Notes: generated by a model from the letters alone, not told the origin. Counted from the first letter of the stretch, positions 26,469-36,355 are shown. The stretch: DNA of 64,000 bases from Pseudomonas frederiksbergensis (GCF_000802155.2 NZ_JQGJ02000003.1:496001-560000), one strand, 5' to 3'. A program made the numbers and translations.

Positions 26469-26984
26469 GTGGCGAAGCAAAGTTCTCAGAAATTCATCGC
26501 GCGCAACCGCGCGCCTCGAGTGCAGATCGAGTACGACGTCGAGCTCTACGGCGCCGAGAAAAAGGTCCAGTTGCCCTTCGTCATGGGCGTCATGGCCGAC
26601 CTCGCCGGCAAGCCCGCCGAGCCTCTGGCACCGGTGGCCGATCGCAAGTTCCTCGAGATCGACGTCGACAACTTCGACTCGCGCCTCAAGGCCATGCAGC
26701 CGCGCGTGGCGTTCCATGTGCCTAACGAACTGACCGGCGAAGGCAACCTGAGCCTGGACCTGACCTTCGAAAGCATGGACGACTTCAGCCCAGCGGCCGT
26801 GGCTCGCAAGGTCGATTCGCTGAACAAGTTGCTCGAGGCGCGCACTCAGTTGGCCAACCTGCTGACCTACATGGACGGCAAGACTGGCGCCGAGGAAATC
26901 ATCATGAAGGCGATCAAGGACCCAGCGCTGTTGCAGGCCCTGGCGAGCGCGCCGAAGCCCGCCGACGCAGAGCCCAAGGCTTAA
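26469..26984 (+). CDS. tssB: TssB, small contractile sheath subunit
   Basis: 171 residues from a GTG at 26469 with AGGAG 7 bases upstream. Conserved N-terminus KFIARNRAPRVQIEYDVE, then LPFVMGVMADLAG and the helical C-terminus that interlocks with TssC. TssB/TssC form the phage-tail-like sheath around the Hcp tube. tssC follows after 12 bases. Confidence 0.97.
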   Translation: MAKQSSQKFIARNRAPRVQIEYDVELYGAEKKVQLPFVMGVMADLAGKPAEPLAPVADRKFLEIDVDNFDSRLKAMQPRVAFHVPNELTGEGNLSLDLTFESMDDFSPAAVARKVDSLNKLLEARTQLANLLTYMDGKTGAEEIIMKAIKDPALLQALASAPKPADAEPKA

Positions 26985-26996
26985 GGACTAACGATC

Positions 26997-28493
26997 ATGA
27001 ACGATTTGGTACGCGACAATCAGCCCCAGAACCTGGGCGCCACCGAAGAAACCAGCGAGTTCGCCTCGCTGCTGCTGCAAGAATTCAAACCCAAGACCGA
27101 ACGCGCCCGCGAAGCCGTCGAGACCGCCGTGCGCACCCTGGCCGAGCAGGCCCTGGCGCAGACCGACCTGGTGTCCAACGACGCCATCAAGTCGATCGAG
27201 TCGATCATCGCCGCCATCGACGCCAAGCTCACCGCCCAGGTCAACCAGGTCATCCACCACCCGGACTTCCAGCAGTTGGAAAGCGCCTGGCGTGGCCTGC
27301 ACTACCTGGTCAACAACACCGAGACCGACGAGCAGCTCAAGATCCGCGTGCTCAACATCTCCAAGCCTGACCTGCACAAGACCCTGAAGAAATTCAAGGG
27401 CACCGCGTGGGACCAGAGCCCGATCTTCAAGAAGATGTACGAAGAAGAATACGGCCAGTTCGGTGGCGAGCCTTACGGCTGCCTGGTGGGCGACTACTAT
27501 TTCGACCAGTCGCCACCGGACGTGGAACTGCTGGGCGAACTGTCGAAAGTCTGCGCCGCGATGCACGCGCCGTTCATCGCCGCGGCTTCGCCGACCGTGA
27601 TGGGCATGGGCTCCTGGCAGGAACTGTCGAACCCGCGCGACCTGACCAAGATCTTCACCACCCCGGAATACGCCGGCTGGCGTTCGCTGCGTGAATCGGA
27701 AGACTCGCGCTACATCGGCCTGACCATGCCGCGCTTCCTGGCGCGCCTGCCGTATGGCGCCAAGACCGACCCGGTGGAAGCCTTCGCCTTCGAAGAGAAC
27801 ACCGACGGCGCCGACAGCTCCAAGTACACCTGGGCCAACGCTGCCTACGCGATGGCGGTGAACATCAACCGTTCCTTCAAACACTTCGGCTGGTGCTCGC
27901 GCATCCGTGGCGTGGAGTCGGGCGGCGAAGTGGAAAACCTGCCGGCCCACACCTTCCCGACCGACGACGGCGGCGTGGACATGAAGTGCCCGACCGAGAT
28001 CGCTATTTCGGACCGCCGTGAAGCGGAACTGGCGAAGAACGGTTTCATGCCGCTGCTGCACAAGAAAAACACCGACTTCGCCGCGTTCATCGGCGCCCAG
28101 TCGCTGCAGAAACCGGCCGAATACGACGACCCGGACGCCACCGCCAACGCCAACCTGGCCGCGCGCCTGCCGTACCTGTTCGCCACCTGCCGTTTCGCCC
28201 ATTACCTGAAGTGCATCGTGCGCGACAAGATCGGCTCCTTCAAAGAGAAGGACGAGATGCAGCGCTGGTTGCAGGACTGGATCCTCAACTACGTCGACGG
28301 TGACCCGGCGCACTCCACCGAGACCACCAAGGCCCAGCATCCATTGGCTGCCGCCGAAGTGATCGTCGAAGAAGTCGAAGGCAACCCGGGGTACTACAAC
28401 TCCAAGTTCTACCTGCGCCCGCACTATCAGCTCGAAGGGCTGACCGTGTCGCTGCGCCTGGTATCGAAACTGCCGTCGGCCAAGGGCGCGTAA
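26997..28493 (+). CDS. tssC: TssC, large contractile sheath subunit
   Basis: 498 residues, the usual TssC length. Conserved blocks include ESAWRGLHYLV, EEEYGQFGG(E)PYG and KCPTEIAISDRREAELAKNGF. It forms the outer surface of the sheath and carries the interface that ClpV remodels after contraction through TssB. A REP-type palindrome follows the stop codon before hcp. Confidence 0.97.
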   Translation: MNDLVRDNQPQNLGATEETSEFASLLLQEFKPKTERAREAVETAVRTLAEQALAQTDLVSNDAIKSIESIIAAIDAKLTAQVNQVIHHPDFQQLESAWRGLHYLVNNTETDEQLKIRVLNISKPDLHKTLKKFKGTAWDQSPIFKKMYEEEYGQFGGEPYGCLVGDYYFDQSPPDVELLGELSKVCAAMHAPFIAAASPTVMGMGSWQELSNPRDLTKIFTTPEYAGWRSLRESEDSRYIGLTMPRFLARLPYGAKTDPVEAFAFEENTDGADSSKYTWANAAYAMAVNINRSFKHFGWCSRIRGVESGGEVENLPAHTFPTDDGGVDMKCPTEIAISDRREAELAKNGFMPLLHKKNTDFAAFIGAQSLQKPAEYDDPDATANANLAARLPYLFATCRFAHYLKCIVRDKIGSFKEKDEMQRWLQDWILNYVDGDPAHSTETTKAQHPLAAAEVIVEEVEGNPGYYNSKFYLRPHYQLEGLTVSLRLVSKLPSAKGA

Positions 28494-28521
28494 ATAGAGG
28501 ATTTGTTGGAAAAGGCTCGCT

Positions 28522-28617
28522 CCTGTGCAGGAGCGGGCTTGCTCGCCAATGCGTCGGGTCAGTCGGCGTCGATGCTGGATGACGCACCGCATTGGCGAGC
28601 AAGTCCGCTCCCACAGG
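28522..28617. repeat. REP pair (REPIN-like) between tssC and hcp
   Basis: Left arm at 28522-28553 (containing AGGAGCGGGCTTGCTCGCC) and inverted right arm at 28588-28617 (GGCGAGCAAGTCCGCTCCC) enclose a short spacer. The core GGAGCGGGCTTGCTCGC is the REP type dispersed in Pseudomonas genomes. Such pairs stabilise upstream mRNA or cause partial termination. Here it separates the sheath genes from hcp, which has its own strong ribosome site. Confidence 0.75.
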
Positions 28618-28702
28618 TTCGGTGTCTTGACTGACGTTCAAAGTAATTTCGCAAGGTCAGCGTCAACCAAACAATGTGGTAGAGACCACACAGGGAGAAA
28701 AC

Positions 28703-29191
28703 ATGGCTGTTGATATTTTCATCAAGATCGGCGACATCAAGGGCGAGTCCATGGACAAGGCCCACAAGGACGAGATCGACGTCCTGAACTGGAGCTGGGG
28801 CATGTCCCAGTCCGGCAACATGCATGTCGGCAGCGGTGGTGGCGCGGGCAAGGTCAACATCCAGGACCTGTCGCTGACCAAGTACGTCGACAAGGCTTCG
28901 CCGAACCTGATGATGCACTGCGCCAGCGGCAAGCACGTCGACAAGGTCAAGCTGACCGTGCGCAAGGCCGGCGGTGAAAGCCAGGTCGAGTACATGATCA
29001 TCAACCTGGAAGAAGTGCTGATCACTTCCCTGAGCACCGGTGGCTCGGGCAGCGATGATCGCCTGACCGAAAACATCACCCTGAACTTCGCCAAGGTGCT
29101 GGTCGACTACCAGCCGCAGAAAGCCGACGGCACCAAGGAAGGCGGCCCGGTCAAGTTCGGCTGGAACATCCGTCAGAACGTCAAGGTGTAA
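28703..29191 (+). CDS. hcp: Hcp, T6SS inner tube protein
   Basis: 162 residues from the ATG at 28703 with GGGAG nearby upstream. Same length and motifs as H1-type Hcp1 (MAVDIFIKIGDIKGES, the acidic DEIDVLNWSWG, NIQDLSLTKYVDKASP). Hexameric rings stack into the tube that is expelled with effectors inside; small effectors such as Tae-family amidases bind in the lumen. A terminator-like hairpin follows the stop codon, which would let hcp be made in excess over the downstream genes. Confidence 0.97.
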   Translation: MAVDIFIKIGDIKGESMDKAHKDEIDVLNWSWGMSQSGNMHVGSGGGAGKVNIQDLSLTKYVDKASPNLMMHCASGKHVDKVKLTVRKAGGESQVEYMIINLEEVLITSLSTGGSGSDDRLTENITLNFAKVLVDYQPQKADGTKEGGPVKFGWNIRQNVKV

Positions 29192-29194
29192 TCG

Positions 29195-29228
29195 AACACG
29201 CCCCCGGTGCCACGCGCCGGGGGTGTTT
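29195..29228 (+). terminator. Stem-loop downstream of hcp (attenuator or terminator)
   Basis: AACAC-g-CCCCCGG (29195-29207) pairs with CCGGGGGTGTTT (29217-29228); the loop is TGCCACGCG. A GC-rich stem begins 4 bases after the hcp stop codon and runs out into T-rich sequence. It probably gives partial termination, since tae4 and tssEFG follow on the same strand with no other obvious promoter. Confidence 0.7.
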
Positions 29229-29272
29229 GGTGCTTGCTCGAATCCAATTCTTTCCCACGTGGTATCTGAGTC

Positions 29273-29725
29273 ATGGCCAAGCCTTCGTTTGTCAATTTGT
29301 GGAAAGCGTATTCCGATCTGCTGGTGGCCCACCCCGACGCAAAACCTTGTGAAGGCCCCTGGGCAAACCAATGCGCCATACGCATGAGCCTGACGCTCAA
29401 TGCGGAGAAGACCATCAAGGTCAACAAATCCACCTACACCGAACCCAAGTGTGCGCATGAACACGCCAGGGGGGCCGAATCGCTGGCCAATTGGTTGTGG
29501 AAACATCATCTCGGACGGCCAACCATCCTTGGCAACAGTGCCGAGGAACGCCGCAAATTGATGGGAAAAACCGGACTGATTTTCTTCAAGGACTGCTTCC
29601 AGCAATCTGGGGAGTCTGCAGAAGGTCGTACCGGTGACCATATCGATTTATGGAACCGTGGCCTGACCCAGACCAACGATCTTTTCTACAGATCCAAAGC
29701 CGTCTGGTTCTGGGAGCTCGCGTAA
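29273..29725 (+). CDS. tae4: Tae4-family T6SS amidase effector
   Basis: 150 residues with the Tae4 layout: N-terminal KPSFVNLWKAYSDL, catalytic Cys34 in NQCAIRMSLTLN, and His123 in GDHIDLWNRG. Tae4 enzymes are NlpC/P60-fold DL-endopeptidases that cut the D-Glu-mDAP bond of peptidoglycan in the periplasm of rival Gram-negative cells. There is no signal peptide, consistent with loading into Hcp. The gene lies directly after hcp and shares the TAATG junction with its presumed immunity gene. This slot is held by tagJ in P. aeruginosa H1. Confidence 0.85.
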   Translation: MAKPSFVNLWKAYSDLLVAHPDAKPCEGPWANQCAIRMSLTLNAEKTIKVNKSTYTEPKCAHEHARGAESLANWLWKHHLGRPTILGNSAEERRKLMGKTGLIFFKDCFQQSGESAEGRTGDHIDLWNRGLTQTNDLFYRSKAVWFWELA

Positions 29726-30150
29726 TGAAAAAGCCCCTGCTCGCCGCAGGCCTGGCGATGAGCCTGGTCAGCCTGAGCGCATGCGCCGAGCATGCCGATA
29801 CGCCGACGACCCAGGCTGTTTTCGTGGGTCAGCCGCTCAGCCTGGTTGACGACCAAGGTCAATGCACATTAGTCAAACCCGACCAGAGCCGCATGAAGCT
29901 GGACATGGAATGGCCGTGCGGCTTCAGCCTGGATAAACAGCAGAAGCTGCGCGTCGAAATGTTCAATGACATTCCGATATTGGCGGTCTGGCGCAGTGAA
30001 CACATGCCGGCCCCCAGCCGCGATTGCCTGAGCAAAATGCAGGCTATTCGTCAGATGCCGACAGGTTTCGAGGCGGGAACGGTCAGCGTCTATGCGGCTT
30101 GCGGCTCCGGCGGCGACCAAAAAATGTATGTAGCGCCTTTCACGTGGTAA
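29725..30150 (+). CDS. Putative lipoprotein immunity protein for the Tae4 effector
   Basis: 141 residues from the ATG at 29725, which overlaps the effector's TAA by one base and has GGGAG upstream. A lipoprotein signal ([20 protein letters not shown]) places it in the periplasm, where a peptidoglycan amidase must be neutralised. Three further cysteines in the mature part (in GQCTLV, WPCGF and RDCLS) and another in AACGSG could form disulfides. I do not recognise a Tai4 domain from the sequence. The immunity role is inferred from coupling to tae4 and from the export signal. Confidence 0.65.
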   Translation: MKKPLLAAGLAMSLVSLSACAEHADTPTTQAVFVGQPLSLVDDQGQCTLVKPDQSRMKLDMEWPCGFSLDKQQKLRVEMFNDIPILAVWRSEHMPAPSRDCLSKMQAIRQMPTGFEAGTVSVYAACGSGGDQKMYVAPFTW

Positions 30151-30656
30151 CCGAAATCGCCACCCGCGATCGCCTGCAACCGTCCCTGCTGGACCGGCTG
30201 ACCGACGACGATCCGACCAACCCCAAGGAAAGCGCCGACAAGCGCGTGCTCTCCCTGACCCAATTGAAAGCCTCGGTGCTGCGTGACCTGGCGTGGCTGC
30301 TCAACACCACGTCGTTGCTCGACGCCGATGCCACGCTGCACACGCCGGCGGGCACCTCGGTGGTGAATTTCGGGCTGCCGGCACTGGCCGGCAACAGCGC
30401 GTCGAACGTCGATGTCTCGGCCCTGGAAACCTTGATCCACCAGGCCATTGCCACCTTCGAGCCGCGCATCCTGCGCCACACCTTGCGCGTGCGGGCCCGG
30501 GCGACGGCCGAAATGAACCACAACGCCCTGAGCTTCGAGATCGAAGGCGACCTCTGGGCCCAGCCGGTGCCGCTGCGCCTGATGCTGCAAACCGACCTGG
30601 ACCTGGAAACCGGCCACGTGCGCGTGGTCAACGCTGACCAGCGGAGACGCCCATGA
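30144..30656 (+). CDS. tssE: TssE, gp25-like baseplate component
   Basis: 170 residues if translation starts at GTG 30144, giving [22 protein letters not shown], the usual TssE N-terminus; the frame is open further upstream inside the immunity gene. It carries the gp25/lysozyme-like baseplate pattern ([39 protein letters not shown]). The start overlaps the immunity gene by 7 bases, so the effector pair is embedded in the baseplate operon. TssE nucleates the sheath at the baseplate. Confidence 0.93.
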   Translation: MVTEIATRDRLQPSLLDRLTDDDPTNPKESADKRVLSLTQLKASVLRDLAWLLNTTSLLDADATLHTPAGTSVVNFGLPALAGNSASNVDVSALETLIHQAIATFEPRILRHTLRVRARATAEMNHNALSFEIEGDLWAQPVPLRLMLQTDLDLETGHVRVVNADQRRRP

Positions 30657-32512
30657 ACCCGCGCCTGCTGGAGCTGTACAACCAGGAACTGCACCACGTG
30701 CGCGAAAGCGCGGCGGAGTTTGCCAAGGAATATCCGAAGATCGCCAGTCGGCTGACCTTGGCCGGCATGGACTGCGCCGACCCGTATGTCGAGCGCCTGC
30801 TCGAAGGCTTCGCCTATTTGACGGCGCGGGTGCAACTCAAGCTCGACGCCGAATACCCGACCTTCACCCACAACCTGCTGGAAATCGCCTACCCGCATTA
30901 CCTGGCGCCGACGCCGTCGATGACGGTGGTGCAGATGCAGGCCGACCCGGACGAAGGCTCCCTGAGCAGTGGTTTCCCGCTGCCGCGCGATACCGTCCTG
31001 CGCGCCGCCCTGGGTCGCGAATCCCAGACCTGCTGCGAGTACCGCACCGCCCACGCGGTGACGTTGTGGCCGTTGCAGGTCAGCCAGGCCGAATATTTCG
31101 GCAACCCGTCCGCTGTGCTCGGGCGCCTGGCCGCCAGCGAACCGAAAGCCAAGGCCGGCCTGCGCCTGACCCTGCGCACCGGCGCCGAACTGCCGTTCAA
31201 CAGCCTGGCGCTGGACAATCTGCCGTTGTACCTCAGCGGTGCCGACGAGCAACCCTTCCGTCTTTACGAGCAACTGCTGGGCAACGCCTGCGCGGTGTTT
31301 GCTCGCCAGCCCGGCGGCAATTGGGTTGAACGGCTGCCTCAGGATGCGTTGCGCTCCCAGGGTTTCGATGATGCCGAGGCCGCGCTGCCAGTGGTGTCGC
31401 GGGCCTTCCAAGGCTATCGCCTGTTGCAGGAATACTTCGCCCTGCCCCACCGTTTCCTGTTTGTCGACTTCACCCAGTTGAGTCGCGCAGTCAAGCGCTG
31501 CGATGGCCAGGAACTGGAGTTGATCGTGCTGTTCGACCGCCACGATCCGAGCCTGGAAGGCAGCGTCGGCGCCTCGCAGTTCCTGCCGTTCTGCACCCCG
31601 GCGATCAACTTGTTCCCCAAGCGCCTGGACCGCATTCATTTGTCGGACCGGGTCAACGAACACCACGTGATTGCCGACCGCACCCGGCCGATGGATTTCG
31701 AAGTGCATTCGCTGACGGGGCTGACCGGCCACGGCACCGGGCCGGAGCAACCGTTCCTGCCGTTCTATGCGGTGCGCGATCCGTCCCGCTATGGCCGCGA
31801 CAAAGCCTATTACACCGTACGGCGCGAACCGCGGGTGCTGTCCAGCGACCAGCGTCGCAACGGCCCGCGCTCGACCTATGTCGGCAGCGAGACCTTCGTC
31901 AGCCTGGTAGACAGCCAACAAGCGCCCTACCGCCACGACTTGCGCCAACTGGGCGTGACCGCGCTGTGCACCAACCGCGACCTGCCGCTGTTCATGAGCG
32001 TCGGCAACGGCAAGACCGACTTCACCCTCGCCGACAGCGCGCCGGTGGGTGCGGTGCGCTGCGTGGCCGGGCCAAGTCGCCCGCGGGCCAGCCACGCCCA
32101 CGACGCCAAGGCCTGGCGATTGATCAGCCAGTTGTCGCTGAACTACCTGTCGTTGAGCGAACAAGGCCAAGGCGCCGCCGCCCTGCGTGAACTGCTGCGC
32201 CTGTACGGCGACAGCAACGACGCGGCGCTGCAATTGCAGATCGAAGGCCTGCGCGAGGTCAGCAGCAAGCCCTGTACCCGGCGCCTGCCGATGCCCGGCC
32301 CGATCGTCTTTGGACGTGGCCTGGAAATTACCTTGGAATTCGATGAAAACGCGTTTCGCGGCACCGGGGTGTTCCTGCTCGGCGCGGTGTTCGAGCGCTT
32401 CCTGGCACGCTACGTGTCGATCAACAGTTTTACCGAGACGGTGATCCGTACCACCGAACGCGGCGAGATCATGCGATGGAAAGCCAAGCCCGGACGTCGT
32501 CCGACCCTGTGA
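30653..32512 (+). CDS. tssF: TssF, baseplate wedge protein
   Basis: 619 residues beginning [31 protein letters not shown], the TssF/VasA hallmark. It forms wedges with TssG and TssE around the VgrG hub. The ATG overlaps the tssE stop codon (ATGA). Confidence 0.97.
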   Translation: MNPRLLELYNQELHHVRESAAEFAKEYPKIASRLTLAGMDCADPYVERLLEGFAYLTARVQLKLDAEYPTFTHNLLEIAYPHYLAPTPSMTVVQMQADPDEGSLSSGFPLPRDTVLRAALGRESQTCCEYRTAHAVTLWPLQVSQAEYFGNPSAVLGRLAASEPKAKAGLRLTLRTGAELPFNSLALDNLPLYLSGADEQPFRLYEQLLGNACAVFARQPGGNWVERLPQDALRSQGFDDAEAALPVVSRAFQGYRLLQEYFALPHRFLFVDFTQLSRAVKRCDGQELELIVLFDRHDPSLEGSVGASQFLPFCTPAINLFPKRLDRIHLSDRVNEHHVIADRTRPMDFEVHSLTGLTGHGTGPEQPFLPFYAVRDPSRYGRDKAYYTVRREPRVLSSDQRRNGPRSTYVGSETFVSLVDSQQAPYRHDLRQLGVTALCTNRDLPLFMSVGNGKTDFTLADSAPVGAVRCVAGPSRPRASHAHDAKAWRLISQLSLNYLSLSEQGQGAAALRELLRLYGDSNDAALQLQIEGLREVSSKPCTRRLPMPGPIVFGRGLEITLEFDENAFRGTGVFLLGAVFERFLARYVSINSFTETVIRTTERGEIMRWKAKPGRRPTL

Positions 32513-33528
32513 GTACCCTGGAAGCGATGCACCAGGAACCCTGGGAATACGACTTCTTCCAGGCGTTGCGGCGCATCGAATGCGAAACACCCGAGCTGCC
32601 GCGCCTGGGCCATTCCCTGCGCCTGGCCGATGACCCGTTGCGCCTTGGACAACAGGCCGAGTGCACCTTCGCCCCCGCCACCCTCGCCTCGGTGCAACCG
32701 GGTGTCGATGGCGCGCCGGCGCGCATGGAACAGTTCTTCTTCGGCCTCGGCGGCCCCAACGGCCCGATGCCGCTGCACATCACCGAATACGTGCGCGAAC
32801 GTCAGCGCAACAATGGCGACAGCACCAGCAAGCGCTTCCTCGATGTGTTCCACCATCGTCTGCTCAGCCTGTTCTACCGGGCCTGGGCCGAAGCGCGGCC
32901 GACCGTCAGCCACGACCGCCCGGACGATGATTATTGGTCCGCACGCCTGGCGGCCCTCAGCGGCCGGGGCATGCCGAGCTTGCTCAACCAAGGGCTGATC
33001 CCCGACACGGCGAAGCTGCACTACAGCGGCCACCTCTCGGCGCAAACCCGCTACCCGGACGGCTTGAAGGCGATCCTCAGCGAGTATTTCGGCCTGCCGG
33101 TGGAGATCGAAGAGTACGTCGGCCAATGGCTGGAACTGCCGGAGCGCAGCCGCGTCGGTGTCAGTGCCAACCAGCTGGGCGTGGACTTCTGCCTGGGTCG
33201 CTTCGTGTGGGATCGCCAGCACAAATTCCGCATTCGCCTGGGACCGCTCAAGCTCGTCGACTACATGGGCATGCTGCCCGGCAGCCAACCGTTCAATGAG
33301 CTGGTGGCCTGGGTCGCCGAATACCTGGGCCACGAGCTGGACTGGGACCTGAACCTGGTCCTGGAACAGCCCGAAGTGCCCGCACTACAACTCAATGGCC
33401 GTTTCCGCCTGGGCTTCAATACCTGGCTGGGACGTCCTGAAACAGATGCCAACGATTTAATACTGGCCAGGCATTACGCCGAACAGGCCAACACCTCACA
33501 GACCTCAAGGAGCCATGAGCATGGGTGA
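32476..33528 (+). CDS. tssG: TssG, baseplate wedge protein
   Basis: 350 residues with the conserved EPWEYDFFQALRRIECE near the N-terminus and the TssG C-terminal pattern (LELPERSRVGVSANQLG). The start lies 37 bases inside tssF. It is the second wedge subunit of the T6SS baseplate, contacting TssK. Confidence 0.96.
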   Translation: MESQARTSSDPVSTLEAMHQEPWEYDFFQALRRIECETPELPRLGHSLRLADDPLRLGQQAECTFAPATLASVQPGVDGAPARMEQFFFGLGGPNGPMPLHITEYVRERQRNNGDSTSKRFLDVFHHRLLSLFYRAWAEARPTVSHDRPDDDYWSARLAALSGRGMPSLLNQGLIPDTAKLHYSGHLSAQTRYPDGLKAILSEYFGLPVEIEEYVGQWLELPERSRVGVSANQLGVDFCLGRFVWDRQHKFRIRLGPLKLVDYMGMLPGSQPFNELVAWVAEYLGHELDWDLNLVLEQPEVPALQLNGRFRLGFNTWLGRPETDANDLILARHYAEQANTSQTSRSHEHG

Positions 33529-36199
33529 AATCAGTCGCGCCGCGTTGTTCGGCAAACTCAACAGCGTGGCCTACAAAGCCATCGAAGCCGCCACCGTGTT
33601 CTGCAAGTTGCGCGGTAACCCATATGTGGAACTGGCCCACTGGTTTCATCAGTTGCTGCAACTGCAGGACTCGGACCTGCACCGCATCATCCGCCAGTTC
33701 AACATCGAGCCGGCGCGCCTGGCCCGTGACCTGACCGAGGCACTGGATCGTTTGCCACGGGGTTCGACGTCGATCACCGACCTGTCCTCCCATGTCGAAG
33801 AGGCCGTGGAACGCGGCTGGGTCTATGGCAGCCTGATGTTCGGCGAAAGCCAGGTGCGCACCGGTTACCTGGTGCTGGGCATCCTCAAGACGCCAAGCCT
33901 GCGCCACGCGCTGCTGGGCCTGTCGTCGGAGTTCGACAAGGTCAAGGTCGAAGCCCTGAGCGAGCGCTTTGACGAATACGTCGGCGACTCGCCGGAAAAC
34001 GCCCTGACCGCCAGCGACGGTTTCAACGCCGGTGCCGTGCCGGGTGAAGCCAGCGGCGCCATGGCTCCAGCCGCCATGGGCAAGCAGGAAGCCCTCAAGC
34101 GTTTTACCGTCGACCTCACCGAGCAGGCCCGCAGCGGCAAGCTCGACCCCATCGTCGGCCGTGACGAAGAGATCCGCCAACTGGTGGACATCCTCATGCG
34201 CCGCCGGCAGAACAACCCGATCCTCACCGGCGAAGCCGGCGTGGGCAAGACCGCCGTGGTCGAGGGCTTTGCCCTGCGCATCGTCGCCGGTGACGTGCCG
34301 CCATCCCTCAAGGACGTAGAACTGCGCAGCCTCGATGTGGGCCTGTTGCAGGCCGGCGCGAGCATGAAAGGCGAATTCGAACAACGCCTGCGCCAGGTCA
34401 TCGAAGACGTCCAGGCCTCGCCCAAGCCGATCATCCTGTTCATCGACGAAGCCCACACCCTGGTGGGTGCCGGTGGCGCCGCCGGCACGGGCGACGCCGC
34501 CAACCTGCTCAAGCCGGCGCTGGCTCGCGGCACCTTGCGCACCGTGGCCGCCACGACCTGGGCCGAGTACAAGAAGCACATCGAAAAAGACCCGGCCCTG
34601 ACCCGTCGCTTCCAAGTGGTGCAAGTGGCCGAGCCGTCGGAAGACAAGGCCCTGCTGATGATGCGCGGCGTGGCCTCGACCATGGAAAAACACCACCAGG
34701 TGCAGATCCTCGACGAAGCCCTGGAAGCCTCGGTCAAGCTGTCCCACCGCTACATTCCCGCGCGCCAGTTGCCGGACAAGTCCGTGAGCCTGCTGGACAC
34801 CGCCTGCGCCCGTGTCGCCATCAGCCTGCACGCTGTGCCGGCCGAAGTGGACGACAGCCGTCGGCGCATCGAAGCGCTGGAGACCGAACTGCAAATCATC
34901 GCCCGTGAGCACGCGATTGGCGTGGTCATCGGCACTCGCCAGACCCACAGCGAAAGCCTGCTGAGCGCTGAGCGCGAACGCCTGGCCGAACTGGAAAGCC
35001 GCTGGGCCGAAGAAAAAACCCTCGTGGACGAATTGCTGGAAACCCGCGCCACCCTGCGCGAACGCGTCGGCGTGGTGGACAGCGAGGACGGCAGCGAAAC
35101 CAGTCACCAACTGCGCGAGAAACTGGTGGACTTGCAACAACGCCTGACCGCCCTGCAAGGTGAAACCCCGCTGATCCTGCCGACCGTGGATTACCAGGCC
35201 GTGGCCTCGGTGGTCGCCGACTGGACCGGTATCCCGGTGGGGCGCATGGCCCGCAACGAACTGGAAACCGTGCTCAACCTCGACCAGCATCTGAAAAAAC
35301 GCATCATCGGCCAGGACCATGCCTTACAGATGATCGCCAAGCGCATCCAGACCTCCCGCGCCGGCCTCGACAACCCGAGCAAGCCGATTGGCGTGTTCAT
35401 GCTTGCCGGCACCTCCGGCGTGGGCAAGACCGAAACCGCCCTGGCCCTGGCCGAAGCCATGTACGGCGGCGAGCAGAACGTCATCACCATCAACATGAGC
35501 GAGTTCCAGGAAGCCCACACGGTGTCCACACTCAAGGGAGCGCCACCGGGCTACATCGGCTACGGCGAAGGCGGTGTGCTGACCGAAGCCGTGCGACGCA
35601 AACCATACAGCGTGGTGCTGCTGGACGAGGTGGAAAAAGCCCACCCGGACGTGCATGAAATCTTCTTCCAAGTCTTCGACAAAGGCGTGATGGAGGACGG
35701 CGAAGGCCGGGTGATCGACTTCAAGAACACCTTGATCCTGCTGACCACCAACGCCGGCACCGAGTTGATCGCCCAGGTCTGCAAAGACCCGCAGAACGTG
35801 CCCGAGCCGGAAGAAATCGCCAAGGCGTTGCGCCAACCGCTGCTGGAAATTTTCCCGCCGGCCTTGCTCGGCCGCCTGGTGACGATCCCGTACTACCCGC
35901 TCAGCGACGAGATGCTCAAGGCCATCACCCGCCTGCAACTCAACCGCATCAAGAAGCGCGTGGAGAGCACCCACAAAGTGGCCTTCGACTACGACGACGC
36001 GGTGATCGATTTGATCGTCTCGCGTTGCACCGAAACCGAAAGCGGCGGGCGCATGATCGACACCATCCTGACCAACAGCCTGTTGCCGGACATGAGCCGC
36101 GAGTTCCTGACTCGCATGCTCGAAGGCAAGGCCCTGGCCGGTGTGCGGATCAGTGCCGTGGACAACGAACTGAAGTACGATTTCAGCGACGCAGCCTGA
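33521..36199 (+). CDS. clpV: ClpV (TssH), AAA+ ATPase recycling the contracted sheath
   Basis: 892 residues from the ATG at 33521. AAGGAG ends 8 bases upstream of this codon but only 2 bases from an in-frame ATG at 33515, so 33521 is preferred. Clp N-domain, then two AAA+ modules: Walker A GEAGVGKTA (about 236) with ILFIDEAHTLVGAG, and GTSGVGKTETA (about 629) with VVLLDEVEKAH. ClpV disassembles contracted TssB/TssC for re-use. The start overlaps the end of tssG by 8 bases. Confidence 0.97.
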   Translation: MGEISRAALFGKLNSVAYKAIEAATVFCKLRGNPYVELAHWFHQLLQLQDSDLHRIIRQFNIEPARLARDLTEALDRLPRGSTSITDLSSHVEEAVERGWVYGSLMFGESQVRTGYLVLGILKTPSLRHALLGLSSEFDKVKVEALSERFDEYVGDSPENALTASDGFNAGAVPGEASGAMAPAAMGKQEALKRFTVDLTEQARSGKLDPIVGRDEEIRQLVDILMRRRQNNPILTGEAGVGKTAVVEGFALRIVAGDVPPSLKDVELRSLDVGLLQAGASMKGEFEQRLRQVIEDVQASPKPIILFIDEAHTLVGAGGAAGTGDAANLLKPALARGTLRTVAATTWAEYKKHIEKDPALTRRFQVVQVAEPSEDKALLMMRGVASTMEKHHQVQILDEALEASVKLSHRYIPARQLPDKSVSLLDTACARVAISLHAVPAEVDDSRRRIEALETELQIIAREHAIGVVIGTRQTHSESLLSAERERLAELESRWAEEKTLVDELLETRATLRERVGVVDSEDGSETSHQLREKLVDLQQRLTALQGETPLILPTVDYQAVASVVADWTGIPVGRMARNELETVLNLDQHLKKRIIGQDHALQMIAKRIQTSRAGLDNPSKPIGVFMLAGTSGVGKTETALALAEAMYGGEQNVITINMSEFQEAHTVSTLKGAPPGYIGYGEGGVLTEAVRRKPYSVVLLDEVEKAHPDVHEIFFQVFDKGVMEDGEGRVIDFKNTLILLTTNAGTELIAQVCKDPQNVPEPEEIAKALRQPLLEIFPPALLGRLVTIPYYPLSDEMLKAITRLQLNRIKKRVESTHKVAFDYDDAVIDLIVSRCTETESGGRMIDTILTNSLLPDMSREFLTRMLEGKALAGVRISAVDNELKYDFSDAA

Positions 36200-36219
36200 C
36201 CTGATAGAACTGGAGCAAA

Positions 36220-36308
36220 TGTGGGAGCGGGCTTGTTCGCGAAAGCAATCTGTCAGTGCCATTGATGTTGACTGACACAACGCCTTCGCGAGCAAGCCCG
36301 CTCCCACA
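36220..36308. repeat. REP pair (REPIN-like) between clpV and vgrG
   Basis: TGTGGGAGCGGGCTTGTTCG (from 36220) and its inverted copy CGAGCAAGCCCGCTCCCACA (to 36308) enclose a spacer with an inner TGTCAGT/ACTGACA repeat. This is the same REP core as at 28522. It marks a likely break in the transcript between the structural genes and the vgrG-effector module. Confidence 0.8.
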
Positions 36309-36355
36309 GTGGGTATTCGGTTCCTTCAGTTACTACCATTTGCACGGGACATTCG

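Noticed and set aside
30140-35320. Long minus-strand frames opposite tssE-tssF and clpV
   Set aside because: Shadow frames of conserved baseplate and ATPase genes; no motif or ribosome site supports them.
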